DNA from: DASUPK01 sp963804595
GTDB lineage: Bacteria; Actinomycetota; Thermoleophilia; Solirubrobacterales; 70-9
DNA: 64,000 nucleotides
Assembly: GCA_963804595.1 (NCBI GenBank)
Contig: CAWDQZ010000008.1
Coordinates: 62,001 to 126,000 of the forward strand
Reading direction: 5' to 3'
Part shown: in pieces, positions 38,463 through 47,823 of the stretch
Layout: each line of letters opens with the position of its first letter
How positions within the stretch are numbered: the stretch's first letter is position 1
Notes under the pieces: model-generated
Database searches by the model: none
Seen by the model: only the letters and a program-made list of their open reading frames with translations
Told to the model about the DNA's origin: nothing
Translations under genes and position numbers: made by a program

Positions 38463-39308
38463 CTAGACGTCCTTCTCGATCGGGACGTCGACTAGGTTCC
38501 CCCACTCGGTCCAGGAGCCGTCGTAGTTCTTGACGTTGCCCTCGCCGAGCAGCTCGTGGAGGACGAACCACGTGTGCGCCGAGCGCTCGCCGATCCGGCA
38601 GTACGCGATGATCGGCTGGCCGTCCTCGAGCACGCCCTTGCCCTGGTAGAGCTCGCGGAGCTCGTCGGCTGACTTGAAGGTGCCGTCCTCGTTCACGGCC
38701 TGTGCCCACGGCACGGAGGCCGCGCCCGGGATGTGGCCGGAGCGCTGAGCGCCCTCCTGCTCGTAGCCGGCCATCGCGATCAGCTCGCCGGAGAACTCCT
38801 GCGGGCTGCGGACGTCGACCAGGTTCGTGTCGGAGTCCAGGGCCGACAGGACCTCGTCCCGCTTCGCGCGGATCGAGTCGTCGGGGGCCTTGGCCTCGAA
38901 GGTCGCCTCGGAATGGGACGGCACGTCGGTGCTCGTCGGGCGATCCTCGGCGATCCACTTCTCGCGCGGACCGTTGATCAGCTTGACCTTGTCGTGGCCG
39001 TAGAAGCGGAAGTACCAATAGGTGTAGGCAGCGAACCAGTTGTTGCGGTCGCCGTAGAGGAGGACCGTGTGGTCGTTCGAGATCCCGCGGCTTCCCATCA
39101 GCTTCCCGAACTCCTCCGGTCCGAGGAAGTCCCGCTTCACCTGATCCTGGAGGTCCTTCTTCCAGTCGAAGCCGATCGCGCCCGGGATGTGTGCCTCTGC
39201 GTAGAGGGCCGGGTTCTCGTCCACCTCGACGACCCGGATGTCGTCGTCATCGAGGTGATCGGCGACCCAGTCGGTCTCCACCAGAACGTCGTTCGCGTAA
39301 TCCGCCAT
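38463..39308 (-). CDS. sseA: Thiosulfate/3-mercaptopyruvate sulfurtransferase
   Basis: 281 residues, two rhodanese domains. The catalytic cysteine is in the C-terminal domain (IIAYCRIGERSAHTW); the first domain keeps the fold (LYAEAHIPGAIGFDWKKDLQ, ISNDHTVLLYGDRNNWFAAY) with Asp-Arg at the cysteine position and is inactive, as usual. The CRIGERS loop fits thiosulfate as sulfur donor. The upstream region is unusually AT-rich and contains CTGATCAG (39,344-39,351), a possible operator or promoter zone. The first ATG of the pair is at 39,308. Confidence 0.88.
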   Translation of the reverse strand: MADYANDVLVETDWVADHLDDDDIRVVEVDENPALYAEAHIPGAIGFDWKKDLQDQVKRDFLGPEEFGKLMGSRGISNDHTVLLYGDRNNWFAAYTYWYFRFYGHDKVKLINGPREKWIAEDRPTSTDVPSHSEATFEAKAPDDSIRAKRDEVLSALDSDTNLVDVRSPQEFSGELIAMAGYEQEGAQRSGHIPGAASVPWAQAVNEDGTFKSADELRELYQGKGVLEDGQPIIAYCRIGERSAHTWFVLHELLGEGNVKNYDGSWTEWGNLVDVPIEKDV

Positions 39309-39440
39309 CACTCGCCTCTCTCTCGTGGCTTAATTCTGTAATCCTGATCAGACTTTATCCAATTAGCCCGAGACGACATTCTCGGAGGCCGCCCGGAGGT
39401 GGCGCGGGGCAGGAGGGCCGCCGTTATGGTTGGCGCGGGT

Positions 39441-39827
39441 ATGGCGGAGAGGCGCACTCACGAGCCGTCGACGGTCGACGCGATGGGCCAGGACAAGCGT
39501 CGCCAGGTCATCGGCCACACCTACGGCCCCTCGGCCAAGAGCCAGATCATGTTCTTCGTCACCGTTGGCGCGGTCCTGGCGGTGATCGTCGGGGGCTGGC
39601 TGCTGCTGGTGGGCCTCTTCGACAAGCCACCGACGCACTTCAAGGACAGCGCCCCCTGGTCGAGGACCGCGAGCAACCCGGCACTCGCCGCCCAGCAGAA
39701 CGCCACGCCCCGGGATCCGGCCAATCCCTGCGGTGAGCCCGGCAACCCATATCCGGTGCCTCCGCAGAGCCCCTGCGCCCCGCCCTCCAAGGCGAACGGC
39801 TTCCAGGGCAACTCAGCCGGTCAGTAA
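39441..39827 (+). CDS. Single-span membrane protein, Pro-rich C terminus
   Basis: 128 residues: a cytoplasmic basic N terminus (MAERRTHEPSTVDAMGQDKR), one membrane helix (IMFFVTVGAVLAVIVGGWLL), and an external Pro/Asn-rich tail (NPYPVPPQSPCAPPSKANG) with two cysteines. No family is recognised. It overlaps the end of the convergent NAD(P)-binding gene by 15 bases. Confidence 0.65.
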   Translation: MAERRTHEPSTVDAMGQDKRRQVIGHTYGPSAKSQIMFFVTVGAVLAVIVGGWLLLVGLFDKPPTHFKDSAPWSRTASNPALAAQQNATPRDPANPCGEPGNPYPVPPQSPCAPPSKANGFQGNSAGQ

Positions 39828-40301
39828 CCGGGCCACCGCGGCGGCTGTGCGCGTCGCCCAGCCGGCTTCGCCGCGATCGCCGCTGAGCAGGGTCACCGGG
39901 ATGTGCCACCTCTCCCCCGCTCCCTCGACCAGGCGCGCCCCGTCGCCGAGCGCCTCGCCGCCGACGGAGCCGGTCGCCTCGTAGGCGAAACCCCGAACCG
40001 GGCTGTCGACCAGCTTCTCCAGCAGGCTCTCGAGCCGGGGGCCGTGGATCGCCGAGGTTGCCCCTGGCTCGCCGGTGGCCGAGCCGAGCAACCAAACGAC
40101 CACCGCGACATCCGAGCAGAGCTCGAGCACGGTTCCCGCTCTGTCGGGATCGGCCGCCGCCGGCTCCAGCCCCGCAGCCTCGACCAGCTCGAGCCCGTCG
40201 GGCCGCCGGCTGGTGCCGCGCACCTGCCAGCCCAGCTCGAGCAGCTCGGAGCCCAGTTCGCGGCCGTGGCAGCCGCAGCCGACGATCAGCGCGCGAGCCA
40301 C
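39813..40301 (-). CDS. NAD(P)-binding Rossmann-fold protein
   Basis: 162 residues starting with a Rossmann motif (ALIVGCGCHGRELGSELLEL, GxGxxGxxLG-like) and GWQVRGTSRRPDGL, typical of atypical/extended SDRs that bind dinucleotide, but the protein is only half the usual SDR length and lacks a clear YxxxK. It may be a truncated epimerase-like protein or a regulatory family. It is followed on the same strand by a membrane protein gene upstream at 40,652. Confidence 0.7.
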   Translation of the reverse strand: MARALIVGCGCHGRELGSELLELGWQVRGTSRRPDGLELVEAAGLEPAAADPDRAGTVLELCSDVAVVVWLLGSATGEPGATSAIHGPRLESLLEKLVDSPVRGFAYEATGSVGGEALGDGARLVEGAGERWHIPVTLLSGDRGEAGWATRTAAAVARLLTG

Positions 40302-40322
40302 CGGAGCTGATCGCCCCGCTGC

Positions 40323-40652
40323 TCAGCTTCGCTTCCGCTGCGGGCTCTCATCATCCTTTCCGGGCGCGAATGGCCCGCGGCCTCGCGCCCGGATCCTCTG
40401 GTCCTCCATCGCCTGGCGCTGCACGTCGGCCTCGGTGATCTCCTCCGCGCCCCGCTTCCGCCGGAGAGCGTTCTGCGCCTCGATCATCTGCCGGACGTCG
40501 TCGACCTCGTTCTGGGCCTCGACCTCCGGCGAACGAGTCGGCTTCCAGTCGATGATCTCGGCCACGCTGTTGCTCTCGAAGGCGCGCGCGAGCACGAACA
40601 GGATCAGAAAAAGCAGGACGAGAAGCCCGACGGTGAGGGCTATGAGGACCAT
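40323..40652 (-). CDS. Small membrane protein with charged cytoplasmic tail
   Basis: 109 residues: one N-terminal helix (LIALTVGLLVLLFLILFVLA), then a helical charged region (VEAQNEVDDVRQMIEAQNAL, RRKRGAEEITEADVQRQAME) likely to be coiled-coil, and a basic end. The function is unknown; the topology resembles small septal or secretion accessory proteins, but that is speculation. Confidence 0.6.
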   Translation of the reverse strand: MVLIALTVGLLVLLFLILFVLARAFESNSVAEIIDWKPTRSPEVEAQNEVDDVRQMIEAQNALRRKRGAEEITEADVQRQAMEDQRIRARGRGPFAPGKDDESPQRKRS

Positions 40653-40682
40653 CTCCCGTCCGTGAGGCTACTCTCATCGGCC

Positions 40683-41888
40683 GTGGCCGAGGCGGTGATC
40701 ATCGATGCTCTGCGCACCCCGATGGGTGGCTACCGCGGTTCTCTCTCCGGGATCCGGCCGGACGACCTGGCGGCTCACGTGGTCGCGGCCGCGGTCGAGC
40801 GCAACGGCATCGATCCCTCGCGGATCGACGACGTCTACATGGGAGCGGCGAATCAGTCGGGCGAGGACAACCGCGACGTCGCGCGAATGGCAGCGCTGCT
40901 CGCCGGACTCCCCGTCGACGTCCCCGGCGTGACCGTGAATCGCCTCTGTGCCTCCGGGCTCGAGGCCGTCAACCAGGCCTCGAGGGCGCTTCGCACGGGA
41001 GAGGGAGACCTCTACCTCGCGGGAGGGGTGGAATCGATGAGCCGGGCGCCCTGGGTGCTGCCCAAGCCCGAGAACGGCCTGCCGCGCGGCGAGCGGACGC
41101 TCTACGACACGACGCTCGGCTGGCGAATGATCAATCCCCGGATGGAGGAGCGCTATTCGACGGAGTCGATGGGCGAGACCGGGGAGAACGTCGCCGAGAA
41201 ATACGGGATCTCACGTGAGGAGCAGGACCGCTTCGCCCTGCAGAGCCACCAGCGCTCGGTCGCCGCCCGGGAGGAGGGCCGATTCGCCGAGCAGATCGTT
41301 TCGGTCGACGTCCCACCCCGCACCAAGCGCGAGGAGCCCAGGACACTGGAGGCCGACGAGGGGCCGCGCGAGGACACCTCGCTGGAGAAGCTTGCGAAGC
41401 TCAGGCCGGCGTTCCGCGACGGCGGCACCGTGACGGCCGGCAACTCCTCGACGCTCAACGACGGCGCCGCCTGCCTCGTGCTCGGCACCGAGGAGACGGC
41501 GAAGCAGCTCGGCGGAGAGCCGCTGGCCCGGATCGTCTCCATCGGCGTTGCTGGCGTGGACCCCGCGTACATGGGGATCGGGCCGATGGTCGCGATCCCG
41601 AAGGCGCTGGAGCGCGCCGGCCTCCGGCTCGACCAGATCGACCTGATCGAGCTCAACGAGGCGTTCGCGTCGCAGGTTCTTGCCTGCGCCGAGGGACTCG
41701 GCATCGACGAGGAGCGCCTCAACGTGAACGGCGGCGCGATCGCGCTCGGGCACCCCCTGGGGTGCTCAGGCGCGCGCCTGATGACGACCCTGGTCTGGGA
41801 GCTGCGCCGCCGCGGCGCGCGCTACGGCATCGCCACCCTGTGCGTCGGCGTCGGCCAGGGCGTCGCGACCGTGGTCGAGAGGCTGTAA
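40683..41888 (+). CDS. Acetyl-CoA acetyltransferase (thiolase)
   Basis: 401 residues: nucleophile C89 in NRLCASGLEAV, GGVESMSRAP, catalytic His in GGAIALGHPLGCSGARL and second Cys in ATLCVGVGQG. Thiolases cleave 3-ketoacyl-CoA with CoA in beta-oxidation or condense acetyl-CoA. With the acyl-CoA dehydrogenase and 3-hydroxyacyl-CoA dehydrogenase genes downstream it suggests a fatty acid or butyryl-CoA pathway; a crotonase is missing here. The start is GTG 40,683 (MAEAVIIDALRTP); the frame extends to GTG 40,662. Confidence 0.9.
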   Translation: MAEAVIIDALRTPMGGYRGSLSGIRPDDLAAHVVAAAVERNGIDPSRIDDVYMGAANQSGEDNRDVARMAALLAGLPVDVPGVTVNRLCASGLEAVNQASRALRTGEGDLYLAGGVESMSRAPWVLPKPENGLPRGERTLYDTTLGWRMINPRMEERYSTESMGETGENVAEKYGISREEQDRFALQSHQRSVAAREEGRFAEQIVSVDVPPRTKREEPRTLEADEGPREDTSLEKLAKLRPAFRDGGTVTAGNSSTLNDGAACLVLGTEETAKQLGGEPLARIVSIGVAGVDPAYMGIGPMVAIPKALERAGLRLDQIDLIELNEAFASQVLACAEGLGIDEERLNVNGGAIALGHPLGCSGARLMTTLVWELRRRGARYGIATLCVGVGQGVATVVERL

Positions 41889-41892
41889 CTCG

Positions 41893-42087
41893 TCACCACA
41901 TGCCGTCGCTGCCGGCGACCAGCAGGACGATCCCACCGATCAGCGCAATCGCGACCAGTAGGGCGCCGACCGCGACGCCGCTCCTCGCCCAAGGCACGTT
42001 CCCGCTGTAGCCGCTGGTGCTCTGATCGCCGCGAGGGGCGCCAACAAGGACCTCCTCGCCGCTCTGGGACGGGTCGCTCGAATTCAT
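41893..42087 (-). CDS. Small single-span membrane protein
   Basis: 64 residues: a polar N terminus (MNSSDPSQSGEEVLVGAPRG) and one helix (SGVAVGALLVAIALIGGIVL). GGAGG lies five bases before the ATG at 42,087, so the frame is likely real. It lies convergent to the thiolase gene. The function is unknown. Confidence 0.6.
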   Translation of the reverse strand: MNSSDPSQSGEEVLVGAPRGDQSTSGYSGNVPWARSGVAVGALLVAIALIGGIVLLVAGSDGMW

Positions 42088-42302
42088 CAACACCTCCTCG
42101 GTTGGACGCACCGCGATCCTGATCCACTACATCCCCGTCACCGCCGTGGTCCGGATGTCCCGCCTGCTTCGGGGAGCGCGATACGGAGAGCCCCCGCTCG
42201 CCCACGACGATGGGTTTGCTTATACCTAGTTTTCGGCAGGTGCCGCGCAGCCATTAGCTGGGTGTTCAGCCGCTTGCACCCTCCGATAGCCTCGCTCAGG
42301 CA

Positions 42303-43117
42303 TGAGCACGCCGGAATTGGCCAGTGTCGATGGACGAATTGCCGAGCGGGCGGAGGCGCCGCATCCCGGCCGCGGATGACGGCCTGCTGCGCGGTGACGG
42401 CGTCTTCGAGGTCATCCGTGTCTACAACGGCAGCCCGTTCGCACTGGCCGAGCATCTCGACCGGCTGGAGCGCTCTGCCGAGGCCATCGACCTGCCGCTC
42501 GAGCGGCCTGCGTTCGAGGAGGAGATCGTGCGCTGCTCGCCGAATTCGGGACAGCGCGAGGCCCAGCTGAGCCTGGTCGTGACGCGTGGAGGTCGGCGCC
42601 TCGCCTTCACCGAGAACCTGCCGCCCTACGCCGCGATGCGGAGTCGGATCAAGGTGGCGACGGTCGAATATTCGCCGAGCGAGATCCTGACCGGGGTCAA
42701 GTCACTCTCCTATGCGGCGAACATGAAGGCGATCAGGATGGCCAGAGTCGCGTGGCGCGGACGACGCCGATGCTGGTTCGGCCCGACGGCGTGGTGCTCG
42801 AGGCGCCGACGTCGACCGTCTTCTGGGCGACCGCGACGGCACGGCTTCGCACCCCGAGCCTCGAGGTCGGGATCCTCGCCTCGATCACGCGTGACCGTCT
42901 GCTCCGCGGGCTCGACGTCGAGGAGGGCAGGTTCCTGCTCGAGGACCTGAAGGGAGCGACCGAGGCGTTCCTGGCTTCGACGGTCCGGGAGGTCCAGTCG
43001 ATCTATGCCGTTGATGAGACAGAGTTGGCAGAATGTCCCGGCACGCGGACCAAGGAAGCCGCCGAGGCGTTCTCCGCGATCCTCGATCGTGAGCTCGCCG
43101 CCTCAGCGTCGGGCTGA
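42303..43117 (+). pseudogene. Class IV aminotransferase (BCAT/ADCL-like) with two frameshifts
   Basis: Assembled from three frames: MSTPELASVDGRIAERAEA, then IPAADDGLLRGDGVFEVIRV to GVKSLSYAANMKAIRMAR, then MLVRPDGVVLEAPTSTVFWA to FLASTVREVQSIYAVDE. About 270 residues of a fold type IV PLP enzyme; the Lys lies in the GVKSLSYAANM segment. It is either a branched-chain aminotransferase or aminodeoxychorismate lyase relative. All parts are otherwise well conserved, so the two indels (near 42,360 and 42,750) may be sequencing errors. Confidence 0.78.
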
Positions 43118-43124
43118 AACCGAG

Positions 43125-44300
43125 TTGGACTTCCAGCTGACAGACGAGCAGCGGCTGATCGCGGAGACGGCCCGCGACTTCGCCGACGATTTCATCGCCC
43201 CGCGAGTCCGGGAGAACGACCGCGCGGGACGCTTCGACCGGGAGCTCGCCTCGAAGCTGGGTGAGATCGGCTATCTCGGCGCGCCCGTCTCGGAGGAATA
43301 CGGCGGCCGCGGCCTCGACTATCTGAGCTACGCGCTGATCGTCGAGCAGGTGGGGAGAGCCGACTCCTCGGCTCGGACGGTCGTCTCGGTGCAGACCTCG
43401 CTGGTGGCCGGCTCGATCGAGCGCTGGGGAACGGAGGAGCAGAAGCAGCAGTGGTTGCCGCGGCTCTGCTCCGGCGAGACCCTGGGCTGCTTCGCCCTCA
43501 CCGAGCCCGATGCCGGCTCCGATCCAGCCGCGCTTCGCACGCGTGCCACCAAGACCGACTCGGGCTGGACGATCAGCGGCAACAAGATGTGGATCTCGAT
43601 GGGCAACGTCGCGGAGCTCGCTCTGGTCTTCGCCCAGACAGATCCGGGGACGAGACAGAAGGGGATGGCCTGCTTCCTCGTCCCGACCGCGAACGAGGGC
43701 TACGGCTCCCAGGAGATCCACGGCAAGCTCGGGCTGCGCTCGTCCGATACGGCCGAGATCTCGCTCGACGAGGTCGAGGTGGAAGAGGACGCAATGCTCG
43801 GGGAGATCGGCGACGGCTTCAAGGTCGCGATGAGCGCCCTCGACAACGGCCGCTACAGCGTGGCCGCGGGTTGCGTGGGCATCTGCGACGGCTGCGTCGA
43901 CGCGTCGGTCGCCTACGCGAAGGAGCGCAAGCAGTTCGGCGTGCCGATCGGCAGCTTCCAGCTCGTCCAGGAGCTGATCGCCGAGCAGATCGTGAAGCGG
44001 GACGCCGGCCGGATGCTGGTCTATCGCGCCGGCGGGCTCAAAGACCGCGGCGTTCGGAACACCGTCGAGACGTCGATCGCCAAGTACTACGCGACCGAGG
44101 CGGCGGTTGACTGCGCCAACATGGCGATCCAGGTCCACGGCGGCTCCGGCTACGTCGACGACTACCCGGTCGAGCGCTACCTGCGGGACGCGCGCGTCAC
44201 CACGCTGTACGAGGGCACCTCACAGATCCACAAGCTGATCATCGGGCGGGACGCGACCGGCATCAACGCGATGGTCCCCCCCACCGCAGACGGTTCGTGA
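43125..44300 (+). CDS. Acyl-CoA dehydrogenase
   Basis: 391 residues: FQLTDEQRLIAETARDFADD, FAD/substrate motif CFALTEPDAGSD, KMWISMG, and the catalytic base in TLYEGTSQIHKLIIGRD; EYGGRGLDYLSYALI near the start. It is probably a short-chain (butyryl-type) enzyme by length and motif. The TTG start fits the family; the next gene overlaps at GTGA, so the two are co-translated. Confidence 0.9.
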   Translation: MDFQLTDEQRLIAETARDFADDFIAPRVRENDRAGRFDRELASKLGEIGYLGAPVSEEYGGRGLDYLSYALIVEQVGRADSSARTVVSVQTSLVAGSIERWGTEEQKQQWLPRLCSGETLGCFALTEPDAGSDPAALRTRATKTDSGWTISGNKMWISMGNVAELALVFAQTDPGTRQKGMACFLVPTANEGYGSQEIHGKLGLRSSDTAEISLDEVEVEEDAMLGEIGDGFKVAMSALDNGRYSVAAGCVGICDGCVDASVAYAKERKQFGVPIGSFQLVQELIAEQIVKRDAGRMLVYRAGGLKDRGVRNTVETSIAKYYATEAAVDCANMAIQVHGGSGYVDDYPVERYLRDARVTTLYEGTSQIHKLIIGRDATGINAMVPPTADGS

Positions 44301-45502
44301 GCACTGGCGCAGTCGAGCGCGTCGGCGTGGTCGGCGCCGGCACGATGGGCGCGGGAATAGCCCAGATCGCGGCGCTTGGCGGCTACGAGACCTTTCTCTA
44401 CGAAATCGACGAGAAGCAGCTCGAGCGCGGCCTCGAGATGATCCGCAGCGGCATGAGCCGCGGCGCCGAGCGCGGGCGCTGGAGCGAGGCGGATGCGGAG
44501 GCGGCGCTCGAGCGGATCCGGACCGACACGCTGATCGAGCTGCTCCGCGACCGCGAGCTCGTGATCGAGGCCGCGCCCGAGGATCTCGACCTGAAGCGCA
44601 ACCTGTTCGAGCGGCTTGCCTCGGTCTGCGGCCCCGAGACGGTGCTGGCCACCAACACCTCCTCCCTCTCGGTGACCGCGATCGCGTCGTCGGTGTCCGA
44701 GCCGGAGCGGATCGTCGGCATGCACTTCTTCAACCCGCCGGCCCTCATGGAGCTGATCGAGATCGTCGCGGGCGACGAGAGTGGCGAGGCGGCGCTCGAC
44801 ATCGCGACAGGTGTCGGGCGCGGCATGGGCCGCACTCCGATCCGTGCTCGCGACTCGGTCGGCTTCGTCGCGAACCGCTGCGTCCGGCCGTTCTTCCTGG
44901 AGTCGCTGCGGATGCTCTCCGCGGGCATCGCGGCCCACGACGAGATCGACAGGATCGTGCGGCTCGGCGCGGGCCTCCGCATGGGCCCGTTCGAGCTCAT
45001 GGACCTGATCGGGATCGACGTGAACTTCGCCGTCGCCCGCTCCTTCTGGGAGCAATCCTTCGGTGAGCCACGCTGGCGGCCGGTGCCCCTCCACGAGCGG
45101 ATGGTCGCCTCGGGGCGCTTGGGCCGAAAGACCGGACGAGGCTTCTACTCTTACGAGACCGGAGAGCCGCACCGCCCCCGCGATCCCGACATCGAGGCCG
45201 ACCGGCCGATCTTCGACGACGAGGAGCTGGAGGCAGTCGCCGGCCCGAACGCCCCGGCCGTCCTCACCAGGCTCGGAGCGACGATTGCGAACGAGGCCTG
45301 CTTCGCGCTGGGCGAGCGGGTGGCTTCGGAGGACGACATCAACACCGCGATGCGCCTGGGCTACAACTGGCCGATCGGCTCTCTCGAGTGGGGCGAGCGT
45401 CTTGGATGGAGCCGGGCTCTCGGAGTCCTCGAGCAGCTGCGCGATCTTCAGGGCGAGGCCTATCGACCGGCGCCGCTACTCCGAGACCGGGCTGGCGGCT
45501 AG
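44297..45502 (+). CDS. 3-hydroxyacyl-CoA dehydrogenase
   Basis: 401 residues: NAD-binding VVGAGTMGAGIAQIAALGGY, catalytic segment NTSSLSVTAIASSV and MHFFNPPALMELIEI (His-Glu pair), then two C-terminal dimerisation domains (DSVGFVANRCVRPFFLESLR and a second copy ending YNWPIGSLEWGERLG). Two C-terminal domains in tandem are a variant seen in phenylacetate-type and actinobacterial enzymes. It is paired with the acyl-CoA dehydrogenase and overlaps the convergent transporter gene by 27 bases. Confidence 0.9.
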   Translation: MSTGAVERVGVVGAGTMGAGIAQIAALGGYETFLYEIDEKQLERGLEMIRSGMSRGAERGRWSEADAEAALERIRTDTLIELLRDRELVIEAAPEDLDLKRNLFERLASVCGPETVLATNTSSLSVTAIASSVSEPERIVGMHFFNPPALMELIEIVAGDESGEAALDIATGVGRGMGRTPIRARDSVGFVANRCVRPFFLESLRMLSAGIAAHDEIDRIVRLGAGLRMGPFELMDLIGIDVNFAVARSFWEQSFGEPRWRPVPLHERMVASGRLGRKTGRGFYSYETGEPHRPRDPDIEADRPIFDDEELEAVAGPNAPAVLTRLGATIANEACFALGERVASEDDINTAMRLGYNWPIGSLEWGERLGWSRALGVLEQLRDLQGEAYRPAPLLRDRAGG

Positions 45503-46393
45503 CTCCTCCCGTGCCCACCGGCGGCGTCGCCCGGGCAGCCGCCCCTCGACCGAGAGCCAGGACCCGGCGAGGATCAGAGCGAGGCCGCCGATCGTCGCGA
45601 CCGTGATCTCCTCCGAGAGGAACACGGAGCCGTAAACGATCGCGAAGCCCGGCGCCACGTAGGTGACGATCCACGCCCGCGCGGGGCCGACCGTCGAGAT
45701 GAGCCAGAAGAAGACCACGAACGCGAATCCGGTACCGAGCAGGCCGAGGGTCAGGACCGCCGCCACCGGTCCGAGGCTGGGAAACGAGTCCGGTGGCGTC
45801 GCGAACGCGACCGGCAGCAGGAGCAGTGTGCTCACCCCCGTCACCAGCCCGGACATCCCCAGCGGCGCCATCCCCGCGAGCCTGTGCTTGATCAGCAGGC
45901 CGCCGATCGCATAGCCGAGGGCGGCAGCGACGACAGCGAGGCCACCGAGCAGCTCCGAGCCCCCGCCGCCCAGGTCCACCCCGAGTAGGAGTCCTACGCC
46001 GGCGAAACCGATCAGCACCCCGACCAGCCGCAGCCCCTGGGAGCGCTCCTCGTGATCGACCCAGATCGCCAGCACGGCTGTCCACAACGGGGCCGCGGCC
46101 ACCAGGATCCCGGCGAGCGAGGAGCTGATCTCCTCCTCCCCGGCGGCGATCAGGAGGAAGGGGCCAGCGACCTGAATTGCTCCGACGAGGACGATCCAGC
46201 CCGCATACGGACGCGCCCCGGCCAGGGCGCCCTGGGATGCGGCGACCGGGATCAGGACCGCCGCGGCCAGCGCCACGCGCAGAAACGCGACCATCCCGGG
46301 CGAGAGGTCGCGGAGGGCGATCGCGATGAAGAGGTAGGAGGCACCCCAGATCGCCCCGAGCGCGAGCAGCCAGAACCAGGCTCGTCGATCCAT
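45476..46393 (-). CDS. EamA/DMT-family transporter
   Basis: 305 residues with ten predicted membrane helices in two EamA repeats: LLALGAIWGASYLFIAIALR at the start and LGTGFAFVVFFWLISTVGPA, then APGFAIVYGSVFLSEEIT in the second half. Members export metabolites such as amino acids or drugs; the substrate cannot be told. Confidence 0.88.
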   Translation of the reverse strand: MDRRAWFWLLALGAIWGASYLFIAIALRDLSPGMVAFLRVALAAAVLIPVAASQGALAGARPYAGWIVLVGAIQVAGPFLLIAAGEEEISSSLAGILVAAAPLWTAVLAIWVDHEERSQGLRLVGVLIGFAGVGLLLGVDLGGGGSELLGGLAVVAAALGYAIGGLLIKHRLAGMAPLGMSGLVTGVSTLLLLPVAFATPPDSFPSLGPVAAVLTLGLLGTGFAFVVFFWLISTVGPARAWIVTYVAPGFAIVYGSVFLSEEITVATIGGLALILAGSWLSVEGRLPGRRRRWAREELAASPVSE

Positions 46394-46414
46394 CCATCCA
46401 AGGTAACGACGACC

Positions 46415-47764
46415 TCAGGCCGTTCGTGAGGCCGCGATCACCTCGGCGCCCCGGCTCGGGACGTTGGTGATCGTGCTCCTCACGGAATGCTCCGGCTCGG
46501 TGCCGATCGGCTTCAGCCGGCGCCTCGCCACCAGCTCGCGGAGCACCACCTGCATCTCGAACTCGGCGAACGCACCGCCGAGACAGCGGCGCACGCCGCC
46601 GCCGAACGGGATCCAGGTGTAGGTGCCCGCAGGGCTCTCGAGGAAGCGCTCCGGGCGGAAACGCTCGGGCTCGGGATAGACGTCCGGGCGGCGATGGACG
46701 AGATAGATCGAGGGCGCCACCGAGACCCCCGCCGGGAGCAGCCGGCCGCCGATCTCCATCGGCTCGGTGAGCTTGCGCAGGACCAGAGCGATCACCGGGC
46801 GAAGCCGCAGCGTCTCCTTGATCACGGCGTCGAGATAGGCACCGTCGCCCCCGCCGACGTCCTCCTCGAGGCGCTCGAGCTCGGCCGGATGGCGGGCGAG
46901 GAGCTCCACCGCCCAGGAGAGCGCCGTCGCCGTCGTCTCGTGTCCCGCGACAAGCAGCGTCATCAGCTCGTCGCGGAGCTCGCGGTCGCCCATCGCCCGG
47001 CCGTCCTCGTGGCTCGCCTGGAGGAGGAGCGAGAGGATGTCGTCCCGCTCGGCGAGGTCCGGGGCACCACGGCGCACGGAGATCTCCTCGAAGATCAGAC
47101 GGTCGACGCTCTCGAGCTTGCGGCGGAACCACGGCAGGCGCCGCAACCGCTCCGGGCCGAGGAGGACCATGAGGATCGCCCGCCGCGGATCGGCGAGCAG
47201 GTTGAGCGTCCCGCGCAGCTGATCCCGGAGCCGCGTGAGGCGGGCGCCTTCGTCCACGCCGAAGACCGCGCGGACGATCACCTCGAGCGTCACCGCCTGC
47301 ATCCGGGGCCGCATCCGGATCGGCGCGTCCGTGGGCCAGCGATCGATCTCCTCCGCGGCCGCCCGAGCCATCACCTCGCGGTAGGCCTGCATCCGCCTAC
47401 CGTGAAAGGGCGGCAGCATCAGCTTGCGCTGCGACATGTGCTCGGGCTCATCGAGCAGCAAAACCGAGTGCTCGCCGAGGACCGGCAGGAGAGCGATGTT
47501 GGCGGCGCCGGCGTGGAGAAGATTCGGGTCGCCGGTGAAGACCTGCTTGACCGACTCGGGGTCGGAGACGAACACCCAGGTCCCCTCGTGGGGAAGCCGG
47601 ATCGTGAACATGTCGCCGTAGCGGGCGTGGCAGTGATCGAGCGTCTGGAGCGGCCGCCGCCACCAGTGCCAGGTCGTCCGCGCGACAGACCAGTCAGGAC
47701 CCGGCGGAAGCTCGGGACGAGCCGCGGTCGAGGCGCTCGGTCTGTCAGCAGTCGCGACACCCAT
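46415..47764 (-). CDS. Cytochrome P450
   Basis: 449 residues: I-helix AGHETTATALSWAVE, K-helix ETLRLRP, PERF motif RFRPERF and heme-binding FGGGVRRCLGG. It is closest in pattern to bacterial CYP110-like or fatty acid/terpene-active classes; no ferredoxin or reductase gene lies next to it. The ATG at 47,764 yields MGVATADRPSAST; earlier codons are antisense to the next gene's promoter region. It diverges from the S15 hydrolase gene. Confidence 0.9.
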   Translation of the reverse strand: MGVATADRPSASTAARPELPPGPDWSVARTTWHWWRRPLQTLDHCHARYGDMFTIRLPHEGTWVFVSDPESVKQVFTGDPNLLHAGAANIALLPVLGEHSVLLLDEPEHMSQRKLMLPPFHGRRMQAYREVMARAAAEEIDRWPTDAPIRMRPRMQAVTLEVIVRAVFGVDEGARLTRLRDQLRGTLNLLADPRRAILMVLLGPERLRRLPWFRRKLESVDRLIFEEISVRRGAPDLAERDDILSLLLQASHEDGRAMGDRELRDELMTLLVAGHETTATALSWAVELLARHPAELERLEEDVGGGDGAYLDAVIKETLRLRPVIALVLRKLTEPMEIGGRLLPAGVSVAPSIYLVHRRPDVYPEPERFRPERFLESPAGTYTWIPFGGGVRRCLGGAFAEFEMQVVLRELVARRRLKPIGTEPEHSVRSTITNVPSRGAEVIAASRTA

Positions 47765-47823
47765 GGTTCGGATTATGCTTGGCGCCCCATCGAGAGGACT
47801 GCGAGCCACGGAAAGGCGGCGGG